From positions 51,419 through 115,418 of the forward strand of contig NZ_PRLH01000001.1 in NCBI RefSeq assembly GCF_003013815.1: a stretch of 64,000 nucleotides of DNA, written 5' to 3'. A program made the position numbers and the translations under genes. Each line of letters opens with the position of its first letter. The first letter of the stretch is position 1. This document shows positions 8,904 through 18,815 of the stretch, piece by piece. The notes under the pieces were generated by a model that was given only the letters and a program-made list of their open reading frames with translations, was not told where the DNA came from and did not search any database. Source of the DNA: Cyanothece sp. BG0011. Lineage in GTDB: Bacteria > Cyanobacteriota > Cyanobacteriia > Cyanobacteriales > Microcystaceae.

Positions 8904-10181
8904 TTAAGATGATAAAGTTACAGAATTTAAGTTTAGATTAAATAAAGTTTGATTCGAGTTCAGAACTTGTTGATAAATGTCTACCAGGTTATCATTTAGT
9001 TTATCTAAATCATAGTGTTTTTCAACATAATCACGTCCGGCTTTTCCCATATCTTTCCATTGTTCAGGATGTTGAATCAGTAAATTTAATTTATCAGCTA
9101 AAGCGTCAACATCTCTTTCAGGAACTAGATAACCTGATACGCCATCTTCAACTAATTCAGGAATGCCACCATGATAGGTACTAATCACAGGTAAACCCAT
9201 GGCCATTGCTTCCTTTAAAACATTAATCGGTGCGTCTTGATTCCCATCTTTAGCTGTCACACTGGGAGCAATAAATATATGAGAGTTATCTAAAATTTCT
9301 TTGATTTCTTGTTCATTTTTCCAGCCAACTAACTGAATAATATTTTGCATTTTCAAGGTTTTAATTAGCTGTTCTAAATGGGGTCTGAGTTCACCGTCTC
9401 CAATGATGTTATATTTTAAATTAGGTGTTATTTCTGCTTGTTTAGCTACGGCACGAATACTATATTCAATTCCTTTTTTTTCCACTAAACGTCCTGTTGT
9501 TGCAATGCAAATTTTTTGGTTTTTTTCTAGGAAACGAGGTTTAAAAATAAATTGTTGATAATTTAATCCAGAACGTAGAACAGAAATTAAATTAGGATCA
9601 CAACCTAATGCAATAATTCTTTGTTTAAAAAAATCACAATTGGTTAAAAAATAATTACCTTCTTTGAATAACTTATCATAAACATGAGTTCCCTTTTCTT
9701 CAACATATTTACTAATATCTTGCCCTCTAAAAGTTGTAATTAAATTAGCTTGAGGACTATTTATTTTACGAAACCAAATCCCTCGATAACCTTGGGTTCC
9801 AAATTGACAATGAATGATATCATAAGGTTGCTCACATTGGGGAACTAACATATAAATAAGGCGAAATGATAAAGCTTCCAGCCCATATCTCCAAACATCT
9901 AAGCTTTTGAAACTTTTTTTTCTATCTAAAGTTAGATATTTTCTCAGTAAATTTATTCCTTTTAATCCTCGTTCAAATAAATTTTCTGGCATCGTAAGAA
10001 GATAATAAGTTCTCTCTAATAAATTATATTGTTTAACTAAGGGTTGAAGATGATCAATATCTCCTTGTTTTTCTGCATAAATATCAACTTGATGACCTCG
10101 TTTAATCAAACCAACTGCTTGATTAATTATAAAAGTTTCTGATAGAGTGGGGAATTCATGAACTAAAAAAGCAATACGCAT
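8904..10181 (-). CDS. family 4 (GT-B) glycosyltransferase
   Basis: A 425-residue retaining GT-B enzyme. The N-terminal domain opens with IAFLVHEFPTLSETFI, seen in colanic-acid-type WcaL/AmsK transferases. The C-terminal domain contains TTGRLVEKKGI and the nucleotide-binding EAMAMGLPVISTYHGGIPELV, with the family's conserved Glu residues. It is probably peripheral to the inner membrane and elongates a lipid-linked oligosaccharide. It lies in the same transcription direction as its neighbours with short gaps, so it likely belongs to the same operon. The sugar donor is not recognisable. Confidence 0.88.
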   Translation of the reverse strand: MRIAFLVHEFPTLSETFIINQAVGLIKRGHQVDIYAEKQGDIDHLQPLVKQYNLLERTYYLLTMPENLFERGLKGINLLRKYLTLDRKKSFKSLDVWRYGLEALSFRLIYMLVPQCEQPYDIIHCQFGTQGYRGIWFRKINSPQANLITTFRGQDISKYVEEKGTHVYDKLFKEGNYFLTNCDFFKQRIIALGCDPNLISVLRSGLNYQQFIFKPRFLEKNQKICIATTGRLVEKKGIEYSIRAVAKQAEITPNLKYNIIGDGELRPHLEQLIKTLKMQNIIQLVGWKNEQEIKEILDNSHIFIAPSVTAKDGNQDAPINVLKEAMAMGLPVISTYHGGIPELVEDGVSGYLVPERDVDALADKLNLLIQHPEQWKDMGKAGRDYVEKHYDLDKLNDNLVDIYQQVLNSNQTLFNLNLNSVTLSS

Positions 10182-10207
10182 TTTAAATTAATTAAATTGT
10201 TTTATCT

Positions 10208-11125
10208 TTATAATCTAGCGGATTCTTTACCAAATTTTACCCTTAGCAGTTCCCAAGCGCTGGAATACCTGACAAAAAACATGACTAAAGAAACTTGTAA
10301 TTTTTCCTCTAAAGATTGAAACCGTTGATCTCGAAAAACTTTAATTAAAAAATTAATAGGTGGGGTCAAATTATAACGTAAATACCCTAAAAATAATAAT
10401 TGTTTTTGTAAGGAAGAAGTTAATGCTTTTGATTGTCTTTGAAAACTCCCTGAAGCTAAACGGATGGTTCTCTGATAAAGTTGTGACCAAGAATGTCGCG
10501 CAGGATGAAAAATACAGACTTCTTCAGCATAAATTTGTTCATATCCTTTCTCATAAACTCGATTTCCCCATTCTAAGTCACCATTAGATTTAAGACTGTC
10601 ATCAAAGCAACCGACTTCATCGAAAATATGGCGATAGGTAAACACATTTGCGGTTGCAGCACCATGATATTCTGCTAATAGTTTCTCCTGGGGAAAAGCG
10701 GTAACACTTTCATATAATTCTATGGCAGTGGGTTGACTAGGATTTCTAAAAAAGAGTTCTATTTTTCCTGCTATTAGCCCACAATTTGGATTAGCTAATA
10801 AGGCATTTACACCATTTTTTAACCAGTTAATTGTGGGAATACAATCTGAATCTGTAAAGGCAATAATTTCTCCTTTTGCGATGGTTAAACCTTTATTTCT
10901 AGCAGCATAAGATCCTTGCTTTGCTTCATAGGTATAATGAGCTTGGGAAAATTGTGAAACAATATCTTTAATATTGTGTTCTTCATCAGAAGCATTATCA
11001 ATAACAATTACTTCATAATTGTCAGTGGGATATGATTGATTTTCTAAGGCTTCTAAGCACTTTTTAAGCCTTAAACCATCATTGTAAACGGGAATGATGA
11101 TAGAAACCATCGGAAAAACATTCAT
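10208..11125 (-). CDS. family 2 glycosyltransferase
   Basis: A 305-residue GT-A enzyme with the classic VSIIIPVYNDG start, VIDNAS nucleotide motif, FTDSDC metal motif and an acceptor-site segment (SNGDLEWGNRVYEKG). The C-terminus ends in a weakly hydrophobic amphipathic region that could dock on the membrane. An internal ATG at 11110 (MVSIIIP) is an alternative start, but the ATG at 11125 has an AGGTT-like ribosome site at normal distance. It forms part of the glycan cluster. The 104-base gap to the next upstream gene could hold a minor promoter. Confidence 0.87.
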   Translation of the reverse strand: MNVFPMVSIIIPVYNDGLRLKKCLEALENQSYPTDNYEVIVIDNASDEEHNIKDIVSQFSQAHYTYEAKQGSYAARNKGLTIAKGEIIAFTDSDCIPTINWLKNGVNALLANPNCGLIAGKIELFFRNPSQPTAIELYESVTAFPQEKLLAEYHGAATANVFTYRHIFDEVGCFDDSLKSNGDLEWGNRVYEKGYEQIYAEEVCIFHPARHSWSQLYQRTIRLASGSFQRQSKALTSSLQKQLLFLGYLRYNLTPPINFLIKVFRDQRFQSLEEKLQVSLVMFFVRYSSAWELLRVKFGKESARL

Positions 11126-11229
11126 GAAAAAAGAACCTAAAATTGGCTAATGGTTAGCTTTAGTAAGAATTGATAAGTAGAACAGACAGATAAAGAAATA
11201 ATGAGTCTGCCTGAATACTCTTATTTTTG

Positions 11230-12747
11230 TTAAACAACAACTTTAGAGTTGATGGACTTTGCTTTCGTAGAAGGAGAAACTAGAGTTTTCTTCTTCTTAT
11301 CAGTAACAAAATCTTCGTGATAAGAGCGTTCCGTATTAACTTGCCACAAATCATGATTTGCTCCCATGATATTCTCCGCTGCTAAAAGAGCCGATAACAT
11401 AGAATGATCTTGGTTATTATAACGGTGCATTCCATTACGACCAACGGTTTGCAAATTCTCAAAGGTACTCACATAATCTTGTAATACTTTTAAATGCTCT
11501 TTGTATTCACCGTCGTAAACAGGATAGGCTTTTTTCTGACGAATAACCGTACCATCTTCTACTTTACGGATATCATCAACTAATCCTAAATTAACGATTT
11601 CTTCACTGGCTAATCTAATTAAATCTTTGTTATCCATTTCCCATAAATCATCCCCTTCACTACAGAAATATTCCATTCCTAAGCAGGTTTTATTAATATC
11701 AGGAACCATCGCCGGACTCCAGTTCTTAAAGTTCTGAATGCGTCCTACTTTAAACTCAGGACTATGAATATAAATCCAATTATCAGGGAATAGGTCTTTT
11801 TGATCGACTACAATAGGAACAATCAGGAAATCGCGGTATTTCAAACTACGGGCAGCCTTAAGAACGTTTTCGGGGGGTAAAGGGTCTAAACGGTGCATTA
11901 AGGCAGCAACGGGCATGGTATTGATAAATTGATCCCCTTCAAGGGTCAAGGTTTTATCTCCTTGTTTAGCGATGATACGGGTAATACGTTTACCTTCTCG
12001 TTCGACTTTAATCACTTCAGTGTTTAAGTGAACAGGAGAACCGTGAGCATTCAATTTCTCTTGAAACCGTTCCCACATCATTCCTGGTCCTAAAATAGGG
12101 TAATCGAATTCTTTGATAAGAGTTTTGGTGTCATTGCTGCCAAATACAGCGTTAATGACTGCTTTTTTTAGGGATAATCCTTTAATTCGCTGTGCAGCCC
12201 AGTCTGCTCGAATTTGAGTACAGGGAATACCCCAAACTTTTTCGGTATAACTTTTAAAGAAGGTTTTGTATAACCGTTCTCCAAAGCGGTTTGTTACCCA
12301 TTGTTCAAAATTCTCTTCTACGGGTAAGGGTTTAACCTTTACTTTGAAATAGCTATAAAGAATTAATAAACTGTGTAAAATTCCTAAATTGCTAACCGCA
12401 TTCAAAGGTTCTAGGGGATAGCTGAAAAATTTGCTTTTGTAATAAATGCGAGACAGACGGGGAACTTTAATAAATTCGTCCCCTAACACTTCATACCAAA
12501 GATGTTGAACTTGAGGAACTTTGGTAAAAAAGCGGTGTCCACCGATATCAAAGCGATAATCTTTGTAGGTTTCGGTACGGGAAATACCGCCAACGCGATC
12601 GCCTTTTTCTAAGGTAACGGAATGGACTCCGTGTTTGGCTAATTGATAGGCTGCGGTTAACCCAGCCGGTCCCCCACCAATAACAACAGTTAAGGGAAAA
12701 TTGTGATCAGGGTGGGAGTAGGAATGATTAATGTTAGTAACTTGCAT
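11230..12747 (-). CDS. FAD-dependent oxidoreductase, UDP-galactopyranose-mutase/protoporphyrinogen-oxidase-like
   Basis: A 505-residue flavoprotein with the dinucleotide motif GGGPAG (24-29) and the GG-R-ET downstream motif of the amine-oxidase/UGM superfamily. The GGHRFFTKV segment occurs in bacterial polysaccharide-cluster homologues. Near the C-terminus lies the FAD-contacting region (TVGRNGMHRYNNQDHSM). Cluster homologues are annotated as NAD(P)/FAD-dependent oxidoreductases, and some act on nucleotide sugars. Its setting between two GT2 genes supports a role in sugar-nucleotide interconversion. True mutase activity is unproven from sequence. Confidence 0.82.
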   Translation of the reverse strand: MQVTNINHSYSHPDHNFPLTVVIGGGPAGLTAAYQLAKHGVHSVTLEKGDRVGGISRTETYKDYRFDIGGHRFFTKVPQVQHLWYEVLGDEFIKVPRLSRIYYKSKFFSYPLEPLNAVSNLGILHSLLILYSYFKVKVKPLPVEENFEQWVTNRFGERLYKTFFKSYTEKVWGIPCTQIRADWAAQRIKGLSLKKAVINAVFGSNDTKTLIKEFDYPILGPGMMWERFQEKLNAHGSPVHLNTEVIKVEREGKRITRIIAKQGDKTLTLEGDQFINTMPVAALMHRLDPLPPENVLKAARSLKYRDFLIVPIVVDQKDLFPDNWIYIHSPEFKVGRIQNFKNWSPAMVPDINKTCLGMEYFCSEGDDLWEMDNKDLIRLASEEIVNLGLVDDIRKVEDGTVIRQKKAYPVYDGEYKEHLKVLQDYVSTFENLQTVGRNGMHRYNNQDHSMLSALLAAENIMGANHDLWQVNTERSYHEDFVTDKKKKTLVSPSTKAKSINSKVVV

Positions 12748-12799
12748 GAATCCGAAATATATTGTAACAAAAATGAGTGTTTAAGTATCTTAACGAATA

Positions 12800-13825
12800 T
12801 TAGGCTTGATTCGGCAAAATAGGTCGATTTCTCTTTAATTTATGCTTAACTGTTCCGATGACAAAGGCTAATCCACTGTAAAAGTAGTAAAACCAATGCC
12901 AAGGAAGTATTGCCAAAGTAAAGATGAAACCGCGTTTTTTGAGAAAAAATTGATAAACTGGCCAATTAAGTACGATTAGCCCAATTATGAGTAATCCTCC
13001 CAAGAATAACACGGGAGGAAACCAAAAGCTGGTCAGAAGGGAAATTAGCAACAGGTAGATAAAAATAACGCTGAGACGACTTGACCATTGCAAGTTTAAA
13101 TCGTTAACAAAATTGCGATCGCGATGAATCAATTCTGTCCAAGGTAAGGCACGATAGAAAAAGTCGGCTCTGAGTAAAGAGTAAGGAGTCCACCGTTTGA
13201 GATGTTTAACGTATATATCTTTACAAAGACGAATCTGATAACCTGCAGCTTTTAAGCGGTAACCAAGTTCGATGTCTTCAATACAAGGACGACGATAACT
13301 TTCGTCAAATCCCCCCATTTTCCAGAAGATATCCCGTCTAATCGCGCCACAAGCTCCCCAAAAGGTTGAAGCTTCTTCTGAGCCGATTTGATGATTATAG
13401 TGATGGAATAAATTTTTGTACTGGGAGAGAAAATTAGAAGCTCCTGGTTGATCATCATAAGAACCAATCAAAGCAGCCACGTGAGGATTTAAGGCAAAGA
13501 CTTGATCAATCTTTTCGAGGGTATCCTCATGAATAGTCACATCAGCATCTGTAAAAAAGAGAATCTCGCCAGTTGCGACCTCAGCCCCTCGATTTCTCGC
13601 TACTGCTGGGCCTTGATTGGTTTTTAACTGTATTACCCTAGCACCGAATGATTCAGCGATTTTATAGGAATGGGGATCATCTCCATCTACTACGACAATC
13701 ACTTGAGTCGGGGATAATCGGCTGTTTTTTAAACTAGCTAAACAGTCATAAAATGCTTGTCCGCCTTTATAGACAGGGATGATAATAGAAATAGGTAAGT
13801 CTGGGGTAGATAAATTTAGCATCAA
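12800..13825 (-). CDS. membrane-anchored family 2 glycosyltransferase
   Basis: A 341-residue protein. The N-terminal GT-A domain has ISIIIPVYKGG, VVVDGDD and a metal motif FFTDADVTI, followed by the acceptor-site CIEDIELGYRLK. After about residue 230 come three hydrophobic helices and a basic tail, so it should be anchored on the cytoplasmic face of the membrane. It is the first gene of the minus-strand cluster; the 356-base upstream region is shared with divergent membrane-protein genes and should carry the promoter. It may add the first or an early sugar, by analogy with polyprenyl-phosphate-linked priming enzymes, but this is inferred. Confidence 0.86.
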   Translation of the reverse strand: MMLNLSTPDLPISIIIPVYKGGQAFYDCLASLKNSRLSPTQVIVVVDGDDPHSYKIAESFGARVIQLKTNQGPAVARNRGAEVATGEILFFTDADVTIHEDTLEKIDQVFALNPHVAALIGSYDDQPGASNFLSQYKNLFHHYNHQIGSEEASTFWGACGAIRRDIFWKMGGFDESYRRPCIEDIELGYRLKAAGYQIRLCKDIYVKHLKRWTPYSLLRADFFYRALPWTELIHRDRNFVNDLNLQWSSRLSVIFIYLLLISLLTSFWFPPVLFLGGLLIIGLIVLNWPVYQFFLKKRGFIFTLAILPWHWFYYFYSGLAFVIGTVKHKLKRNRPILPNQA

Positions 13826-14181
13826 CCTTAACTTTGATGGTTATTTGTGTTTTGACAGGGTTGGATCAACCGATTTATGCTGAAGTAATCTTAATCAACA
13901 GTACCTGATGTCACCTCGTTAGTGAGATGAATTTAGAGAGGATTTTAAGGAGTTAGACTTGAAAATCGGTCTTTAAATTCAGCCTCTAAGGAGTTGCTCT
14001 TAGTGTTCAATCATTAGTGCAGTATACCTACTAATATTGAAGACTGTTTTTCACATAGCTTAATAGATAAAAGAAATTTCAGCAATAAATCTATCGATAG
14101 ATGTTTTAAAAAAATATATGTGATATGATTTTATATTTTAGCTGCGAAATTTTCTAGTTATTACAAAAATAAGCTACAGCC
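13826..14181. other. divergent intergenic region, probable promoters both ways
   Basis: These 356 bases separate the minus-strand glycan operon from two plus-strand membrane-protein genes. I see no gene, RNA or strong inverted repeat. The sequence is AT-rich near 14100-14160. Promoters for both directions are expected but I cannot pick out convincing -35/-10 pairs. Confidence 0.4.
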
Positions 14182-16125
14182 ATGTCATTTGTCATTGTTA
14201 CTTTAGAAATTTTTTGGTTTTGTTTTGGAGGTAGTTTATTTGTCTATAATTCTTCCCGTCGGGTTTCTGAAGCATTATCTTTGGGAATTATTTTAGCATT
14301 TATCTTATTTTCAACGATTTTTCAAATTGCTTTTTTATTAGAAATTCCTAATCTTGCTTTTGTTCTTGAAGCCTTATTCTGTATTCTCATTTTAAGATTA
14401 GCATTCACAAAGAAAGCTGAAATTAAACTCATTCTATCAACTGTCAAACACTTCTTTTTTCACCATAAAATAATTTGTTCAATAATTTTCGTTTGCTGGG
14501 TTTATCTCTTTTTTCTAGCTACTATTATTCCTCCTAGTAATTGGGATAGTATGACTTATAATTTATCGAGGGTTTTGTTATTTCAGCAGGAAAATTCTTT
14601 ACTCTTAGATAATGTGACGACACCTCGTCAAGCTATGTTTGTCATGGGATCTGATATATTAACTCATGCTTTTCTAAGATTTTATTCTGATTATGGAGTA
14701 GGATTATTTAGCTTTTTAGCTTATGTTAGTATTGCACTGGGAACTTACGCTTTATCTCGTAATTTTGCCTCGGTTAACATTAGTTTGCTCACTGCAATAA
14801 TTATTATGGGGATGCCTGAATTATGTTTTCAAGCAACTTCGACAAAAAATGATATTTTTACTGGTGCAGCAGCCATATTTTGTTTACAAGTGGCTTACCG
14901 TTTTTTACAAGTATTAAATATTCAGGATTTATCATTATTGATTTTAGGAGCCTCATTTGGGGCTTCTGCAAAAACCACATTTTTAGTATTTTTGCTACCT
15001 TTTTCGCTATGTTTACTATACTTAATTTTTAAAAAATATAAGGTTCTGGATCTTTTAAATCTTCTGAGAACGAATTGGTTATATTTCATTATTTTGATTT
15101 TTCCCTCTTTAATTATGTCTCAGTTTTGGTTGTTTTTTCATAATGTCGTGACCCAAAACGATGCTACTGGATTAACCCAAAATAACTTTGTTAAACCCAC
15201 TAGAATGAAAGGAATGTTTGCTAATTTAGTGAGATATCTCTTCCAAAGTTTTCATTTATTTCCTTTTGATTATATTGCTAAAGGAAGATTAAATATTAAT
15301 ATTGATAATTATCTAGAAAATTTATATCAGCTAATCTTTGAACCTTATTTTGGGAATACAAAAATGGGTTATGCTAACGGAAAACCCTATGGATTTTCTA
15401 TACGGTTGTTTCCTCATGAAGATTATTCTTGGTATGGAATCGGTGGATTTTTCTTAGTTTTTCCTTCTCTTGTTATCTCACTTATTAAAGGTAATGATTT
15501 TTTAAGAGCCACAAGTGTCAGTTTAATCAGCTTTATGCTTATTGTTTGTTATTTAGTTCTTTGGACTCCTTGGAATAATCGTTACTTTAATCTATTTTTC
15601 ACTGCTTCCGGTGTTTGTATCGCTTTTCTTCTAACATTAATAATTAATCTAAAAAGAAATTCAGTTATAAAAAAAAGTATGCTTTGGCTGTTTCTTTTTA
15701 TTTTAATTAGCTCTTGTATTTTAAATTCTTCTAAACCTCTAGGAGGACTCTCGATTACAGAATTTTTTAAACCCAATATTTGGGTGAAAACTAATTTCGG
15801 ACAAGATCGATTATATCATGTTAACAATTATTATAATGATGACAGAGTCACAATTTTTAAAACCTTAGTTCCAGATAACTCTAAAGTTGCTTTGATAGGG
15901 GGAGATAATAGTTGGATCTATCATTTTTATTTAACCAATCCCAAGGTTAAATTTGAACCAATAACATTATCTGAATTTAAGGACAATTACGCCACTTATG
16001 ACTATCTTTTCTGTCTTGATGTTCAATGCGATCTCAGTGATCTTAATACTTTTTATGAAATATTATGGAGTAGTTCTAATGAATCTCGTAAACTAGGAAA
16101 AATAATATCTTTATCCCATAATTAA
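14182..16125 (+). CDS. multi-pass membrane protein, probable GT-C glycosyltransferase
   Basis: This 647-residue protein has about eleven to twelve hydrophobic helices and a C-terminal soluble part of roughly 100 residues. After the third or so helix comes a loop with PPSNWDSMTYNLSR, which resembles the acidic first periplasmic loop of GT-C (ArnT/PMT-like) transferases that use polyprenyl-phosphate sugars. A later STKNDIFTGAAAI segment is also typical of that group. It would act on the periplasmic side. It is followed 22 bases later by another large membrane protein, and both are divergent from the glycan operon. An O-antigen ligase or polymerase is the main alternative. Confidence 0.6.
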   Translation: MSFVIVTLEIFWFCFGGSLFVYNSSRRVSEALSLGIILAFILFSTIFQIAFLLEIPNLAFVLEALFCILILRLAFTKKAEIKLILSTVKHFFFHHKIICSIIFVCWVYLFFLATIIPPSNWDSMTYNLSRVLLFQQENSLLLDNVTTPRQAMFVMGSDILTHAFLRFYSDYGVGLFSFLAYVSIALGTYALSRNFASVNISLLTAIIIMGMPELCFQATSTKNDIFTGAAAIFCLQVAYRFLQVLNIQDLSLLILGASFGASAKTTFLVFLLPFSLCLLYLIFKKYKVLDLLNLLRTNWLYFIILIFPSLIMSQFWLFFHNVVTQNDATGLTQNNFVKPTRMKGMFANLVRYLFQSFHLFPFDYIAKGRLNINIDNYLENLYQLIFEPYFGNTKMGYANGKPYGFSIRLFPHEDYSWYGIGGFFLVFPSLVISLIKGNDFLRATSVSLISFMLIVCYLVLWTPWNNRYFNLFFTASGVCIAFLLTLIINLKRNSVIKKSMLWLFLFILISSCILNSSKPLGGLSITEFFKPNIWVKTNFGQDRLYHVNNYYNDDRVTIFKTLVPDNSKVALIGGDNSWIYHFYLTNPKVKFEPITLSEFKDNYATYDYLFCLDVQCDLSDLNTFYEILWSSSNESRKLGKIISLSHN

Positions 16126-16147
16126 AAGCAAAATTTTTGAATTTATT

Positions 16148-17842
16148 ATGCTATCTTTTCTAATCATTTGGTCTATTCTCCTGACCGTTTGTTTATTAAT
16201 TGGTCTACTGGTTCTTAATGTGTTCGATGTTAAGGGGTTTTCTTTGCCAGGCGATCGCTTTATGATTTCAGTATGGTTAGGTATTATTATTCTTTGTGTC
16301 TGTTGTCTTGCTATTTCTTTAATCTTGCCGGTATCATCACAGGTTGGTTTATTGCTAGGTTGTATTTGCATAATCTTAGGATTGCTCTCACCAAAAACCC
16401 GACAAGATGTTTATCAATTATTGCGGTTACTTTCTCCTCAGATTATATTAAAAGTATTGCTAATTACCTTAGGTATTCTTATTTTTGCCACTCAACAAAT
16501 TATTTGGTTTGATACTGGATTGTATCATTTAGGTTCTATAAATTGGATAGTGGAATTTGGTGCAGTACCTGGGAGCGGACTAATTAACTCAAAATTTGGC
16601 TTTACATCTTCTTGGTTCGCCTTTTCAGCCCCTCTTGTTTTAAATTGGAGTAGTGAAAGAATTGGAGCAGTTAGTAATGGATACTTAATGTTAATTTCTT
16701 TTTTTCATATTTTAATTGTTATTGAGCAATGTCGTAAAAATATTATCAATTTAGCCAATAAATTTATTGGCGCATTTTTAACAATAATTATGTTGATTTA
16801 TATAATTGATAATGTCAATGGCAACAGTTTAATCTCTTTTTCTCCTGACATTTCAGTTGCTTTATTAATTGGTATTATTCCTTGGTCAATTTTACTTATA
16901 AGTTCTAATTCATCTTTTGTCAACGAAACATCAGATATTAATAGTAATTTAATTCCTTTGCTTTTAGCTGTGGGAGCAATAACTATTAAGTTAACAGGAA
17001 TTCCTTTAGTTTTAATAGTGTTTCTATTTTTCTTATGGCAACATAAATTTAAAATAAAGCCTTTAGTTACTTCTTTGGTCTTAATAGTTATTCTGTTCAT
17101 TCCTAATGTTTTCTTTGCCATCAAGACAACTGGTTGCCCTTTATACCCTTCACAGAGAATATGTTTTGAGCTACCCTGGACATTAAAATCAGAAGTAATA
17201 AAAGACGAAAAGAAGGAAATTATTGGAACGAATAAAAAAGCGAATAATCTTCATCCAATGATTCAATTAATGTCTGATCGATGGAAATGGTTTAAGTCTT
17301 CAAAAAAAATACAATTAACTGTCCTATTATATTTAATTTCCTTAGTTATTGGAACTTGGATGTTAACCCAAAAAAAAGAATCAAATAGGTTGCAAAATTT
17401 TCTTATATTTTTAGGTATTTCGGGAAGTAGTTTTATTATAGTGGTAATTCCTTTGATTAGATTCGGAATGGGTTATTTTTTATTAACTCCTAGTTTGTTT
17501 ATGGCTAATCTTGTCAACCAAACTAATCGAATGCCGTTAAATATCTCTTCAAAAAAATATAAATATATAATCAGTTTAGGGTTGATTTTAATGATCACTA
17601 TCTTATTAATACTTGGGCGAGAAAATATAGAAAATCGGTGGTTATTTTCTGAAAAATTACCTGAAACAAAATTAAGAACCGAAAAAATAAATAATCTTGA
17701 GTACACCTATCCAGCTAATTTCTCTATTCAATGTTGGGCTACTGAATTACCTTGTTCTCCTTTACCAATTAAGCAGAATATTAAGTTACGAGATCCAGAA
17801 AAAGGCATTGCTGCTGGTTTCAAATATATTGAGGTAGAATAA
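16148..17842 (+). CDS. multi-pass membrane protein, LIC_10190-like
   Basis: This 564-residue protein has about eleven hydrophobic segments. A luminal loop contains DTGLYHLGSINWI and a following GLINSKFGFTSSWF motif, which I recognise from the LIC_10190-type membrane protein family found in surface-glycan loci. Its function is not established. The layout again resembles GT-C enzymes, with an Asp shortly after the early helices and a Cys-containing C-terminal soluble tail. It probably forms an operon with the preceding gene. The gene is very AT-rich compared with the housekeeping genes that follow at 17.9 kb. Confidence 0.6.
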   Translation: MLSFLIIWSILLTVCLLIGLLVLNVFDVKGFSLPGDRFMISVWLGIIILCVCCLAISLILPVSSQVGLLLGCICIILGLLSPKTRQDVYQLLRLLSPQIILKVLLITLGILIFATQQIIWFDTGLYHLGSINWIVEFGAVPGSGLINSKFGFTSSWFAFSAPLVLNWSSERIGAVSNGYLMLISFFHILIVIEQCRKNIINLANKFIGAFLTIIMLIYIIDNVNGNSLISFSPDISVALLIGIIPWSILLISSNSSFVNETSDINSNLIPLLLAVGAITIKLTGIPLVLIVFLFFLWQHKFKIKPLVTSLVLIVILFIPNVFFAIKTTGCPLYPSQRICFELPWTLKSEVIKDEKKEIIGTNKKANNLHPMIQLMSDRWKWFKSSKKIQLTVLLYLISLVIGTWMLTQKKESNRLQNFLIFLGISGSSFIIVVIPLIRFGMGYFLLTPSLFMANLVNQTNRMPLNISSKKYKYIISLGLILMITILLILGRENIENRWLFSEKLPETKLRTEKINNLEYTYPANFSIQCWATELPCSPLPIKQNIKLRDPEKGIAAGFKYIEVE

Positions 17843-17980
17843 TGATCTAAAAGCGATAACGATCGCTCTAAAAGATCAGGTTAAAGGGAATTGAGAGGTA
17901 GAGATGGAAAAAAAAACTAATAAGCCGTGATACTGGCACTAATTCTGCCTAAAATGATGGATAGAGTAAGTAGAAAAATT

Positions 17981-18325
17981 ATGTCCAAAAATAACAACAG
18001 TGGTTTATTTATGGCAGGAGTCGTCCTGGGTAGTATGGTAGGGACAGTCACAGGATTGTTATTAGCTCCCCGTTCCGGACGAGAAACCCGACGTATAATC
18101 AGAAAATCAGCCGATGCTTTACCCGAAATGGCCGAAGACTTATCTACCACCGTGCAACTACAAGCCGATCGCCTCTCCGACTCAGCACAGAAAAATTGGG
18201 CTGGAACCTTAAGCCGACTCAAAGAAGCGATCGCTGCTGGTATTGAGGCCACTCAAATGGAAGTCCCTCCCCCAGACGCTCCCCGTGATATTACAGCAGA
18301 AACGAACTCTTCTAACAAGCATTAG
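17981..18325 (+). CDS. YtxH-domain small membrane protein
   Basis: A 114-residue protein starting MSKNNNSGLF. A single glycine-rich helix (GVVLGSMVGTVTGLLLAP) is followed by RSGRETRR, the hallmark of the YtxH/gas-vesicle-like family, and a charged helical tail. I chose the ATG at 17981; in-frame starts at 17957 and a GTG at 17927 would add residues not expected for the family. It lies nine bases before the next gene, with which it likely forms an operon. Function in cyanobacteria is unknown; a membrane-associated stress role is only inferred. Confidence 0.75.
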   Translation: MSKNNNSGLFMAGVVLGSMVGTVTGLLLAPRSGRETRRIIRKSADALPEMAEDLSTTVQLQADRLSDSAQKNWAGTLSRLKEAIAAGIEATQMEVPPPDAPRDITAETNSSNKH

Positions 18326-18333
18326 GGAAAAAA

Positions 18334-18732
18334 ATGATAAGCGATCCCTTATTTTGGCTTAGCTGTTCTCTATTTTTGATGGCACTGAGTCTAACGGCAG
18401 TTTTAATTGTAGCGATCCCTGTCTTACAAGAGGTAGCCAGGGCTGCCCGTAGTGCCGAAAAATTGTTTGATACCTTACATCAAGAATTTCCCCCTACGTT
18501 ACACTCAATTCGTTTGACGGGCTTAGAAATTACCGAGTTGACCGATGAGATTGATAGTGGAGTCAAAAGTGCCTCAGACATCATTAAACAAGTCGATAAC
18601 AGTCTCAATGTTACCCAAACACAAATGAAGAAGGTACAAACCGGAACCCGTCGCTTGGTGAGGGGCTTTCAGGTGGGTTGGAAAACTTGGAATCGTTCTT
18701 CTTTAGAAACCGGAGACAATGATAAATCTTAA
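18334..18732 (+). CDS. DUF948-like membrane protein
   Basis: A 132-residue protein with one N-terminal membrane helix (residues about 7-30). A long helical region rich in heptad-like hydrophobics and Ser/Thr follows (TGLEITELTDEI, VKSASDIIKQVD), and the C-terminus is basic. This matches the DUF948 family, often found beside YtxH genes, as here. An AGGGA ribosome site precedes the ATG. The function is unknown; the pair probably forms a membrane-attached coiled-coil assembly. Confidence 0.7.
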   Translation: MISDPLFWLSCSLFLMALSLTAVLIVAIPVLQEVARAARSAEKLFDTLHQEFPPTLHSIRLTGLEITELTDEIDSGVKSASDIIKQVDNSLNVTQTQMKKVQTGTRRLVRGFQVGWKTWNRSSLETGDNDKS

Positions 18733-18815
18733 TCTTTGTGTAAAAAAATGTAAATAAATATAAAATTGATTAATATTTATTTAAGTGTTGACAATTGGTT
18801 GAATAACAAAATCCT

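Noticed and set aside
18786..18815. TTGACA at 18786 as the psb32 promoter
   Set aside because: A matching -10 box would fall at the start codon, leaving no leader; spacing does not fit.
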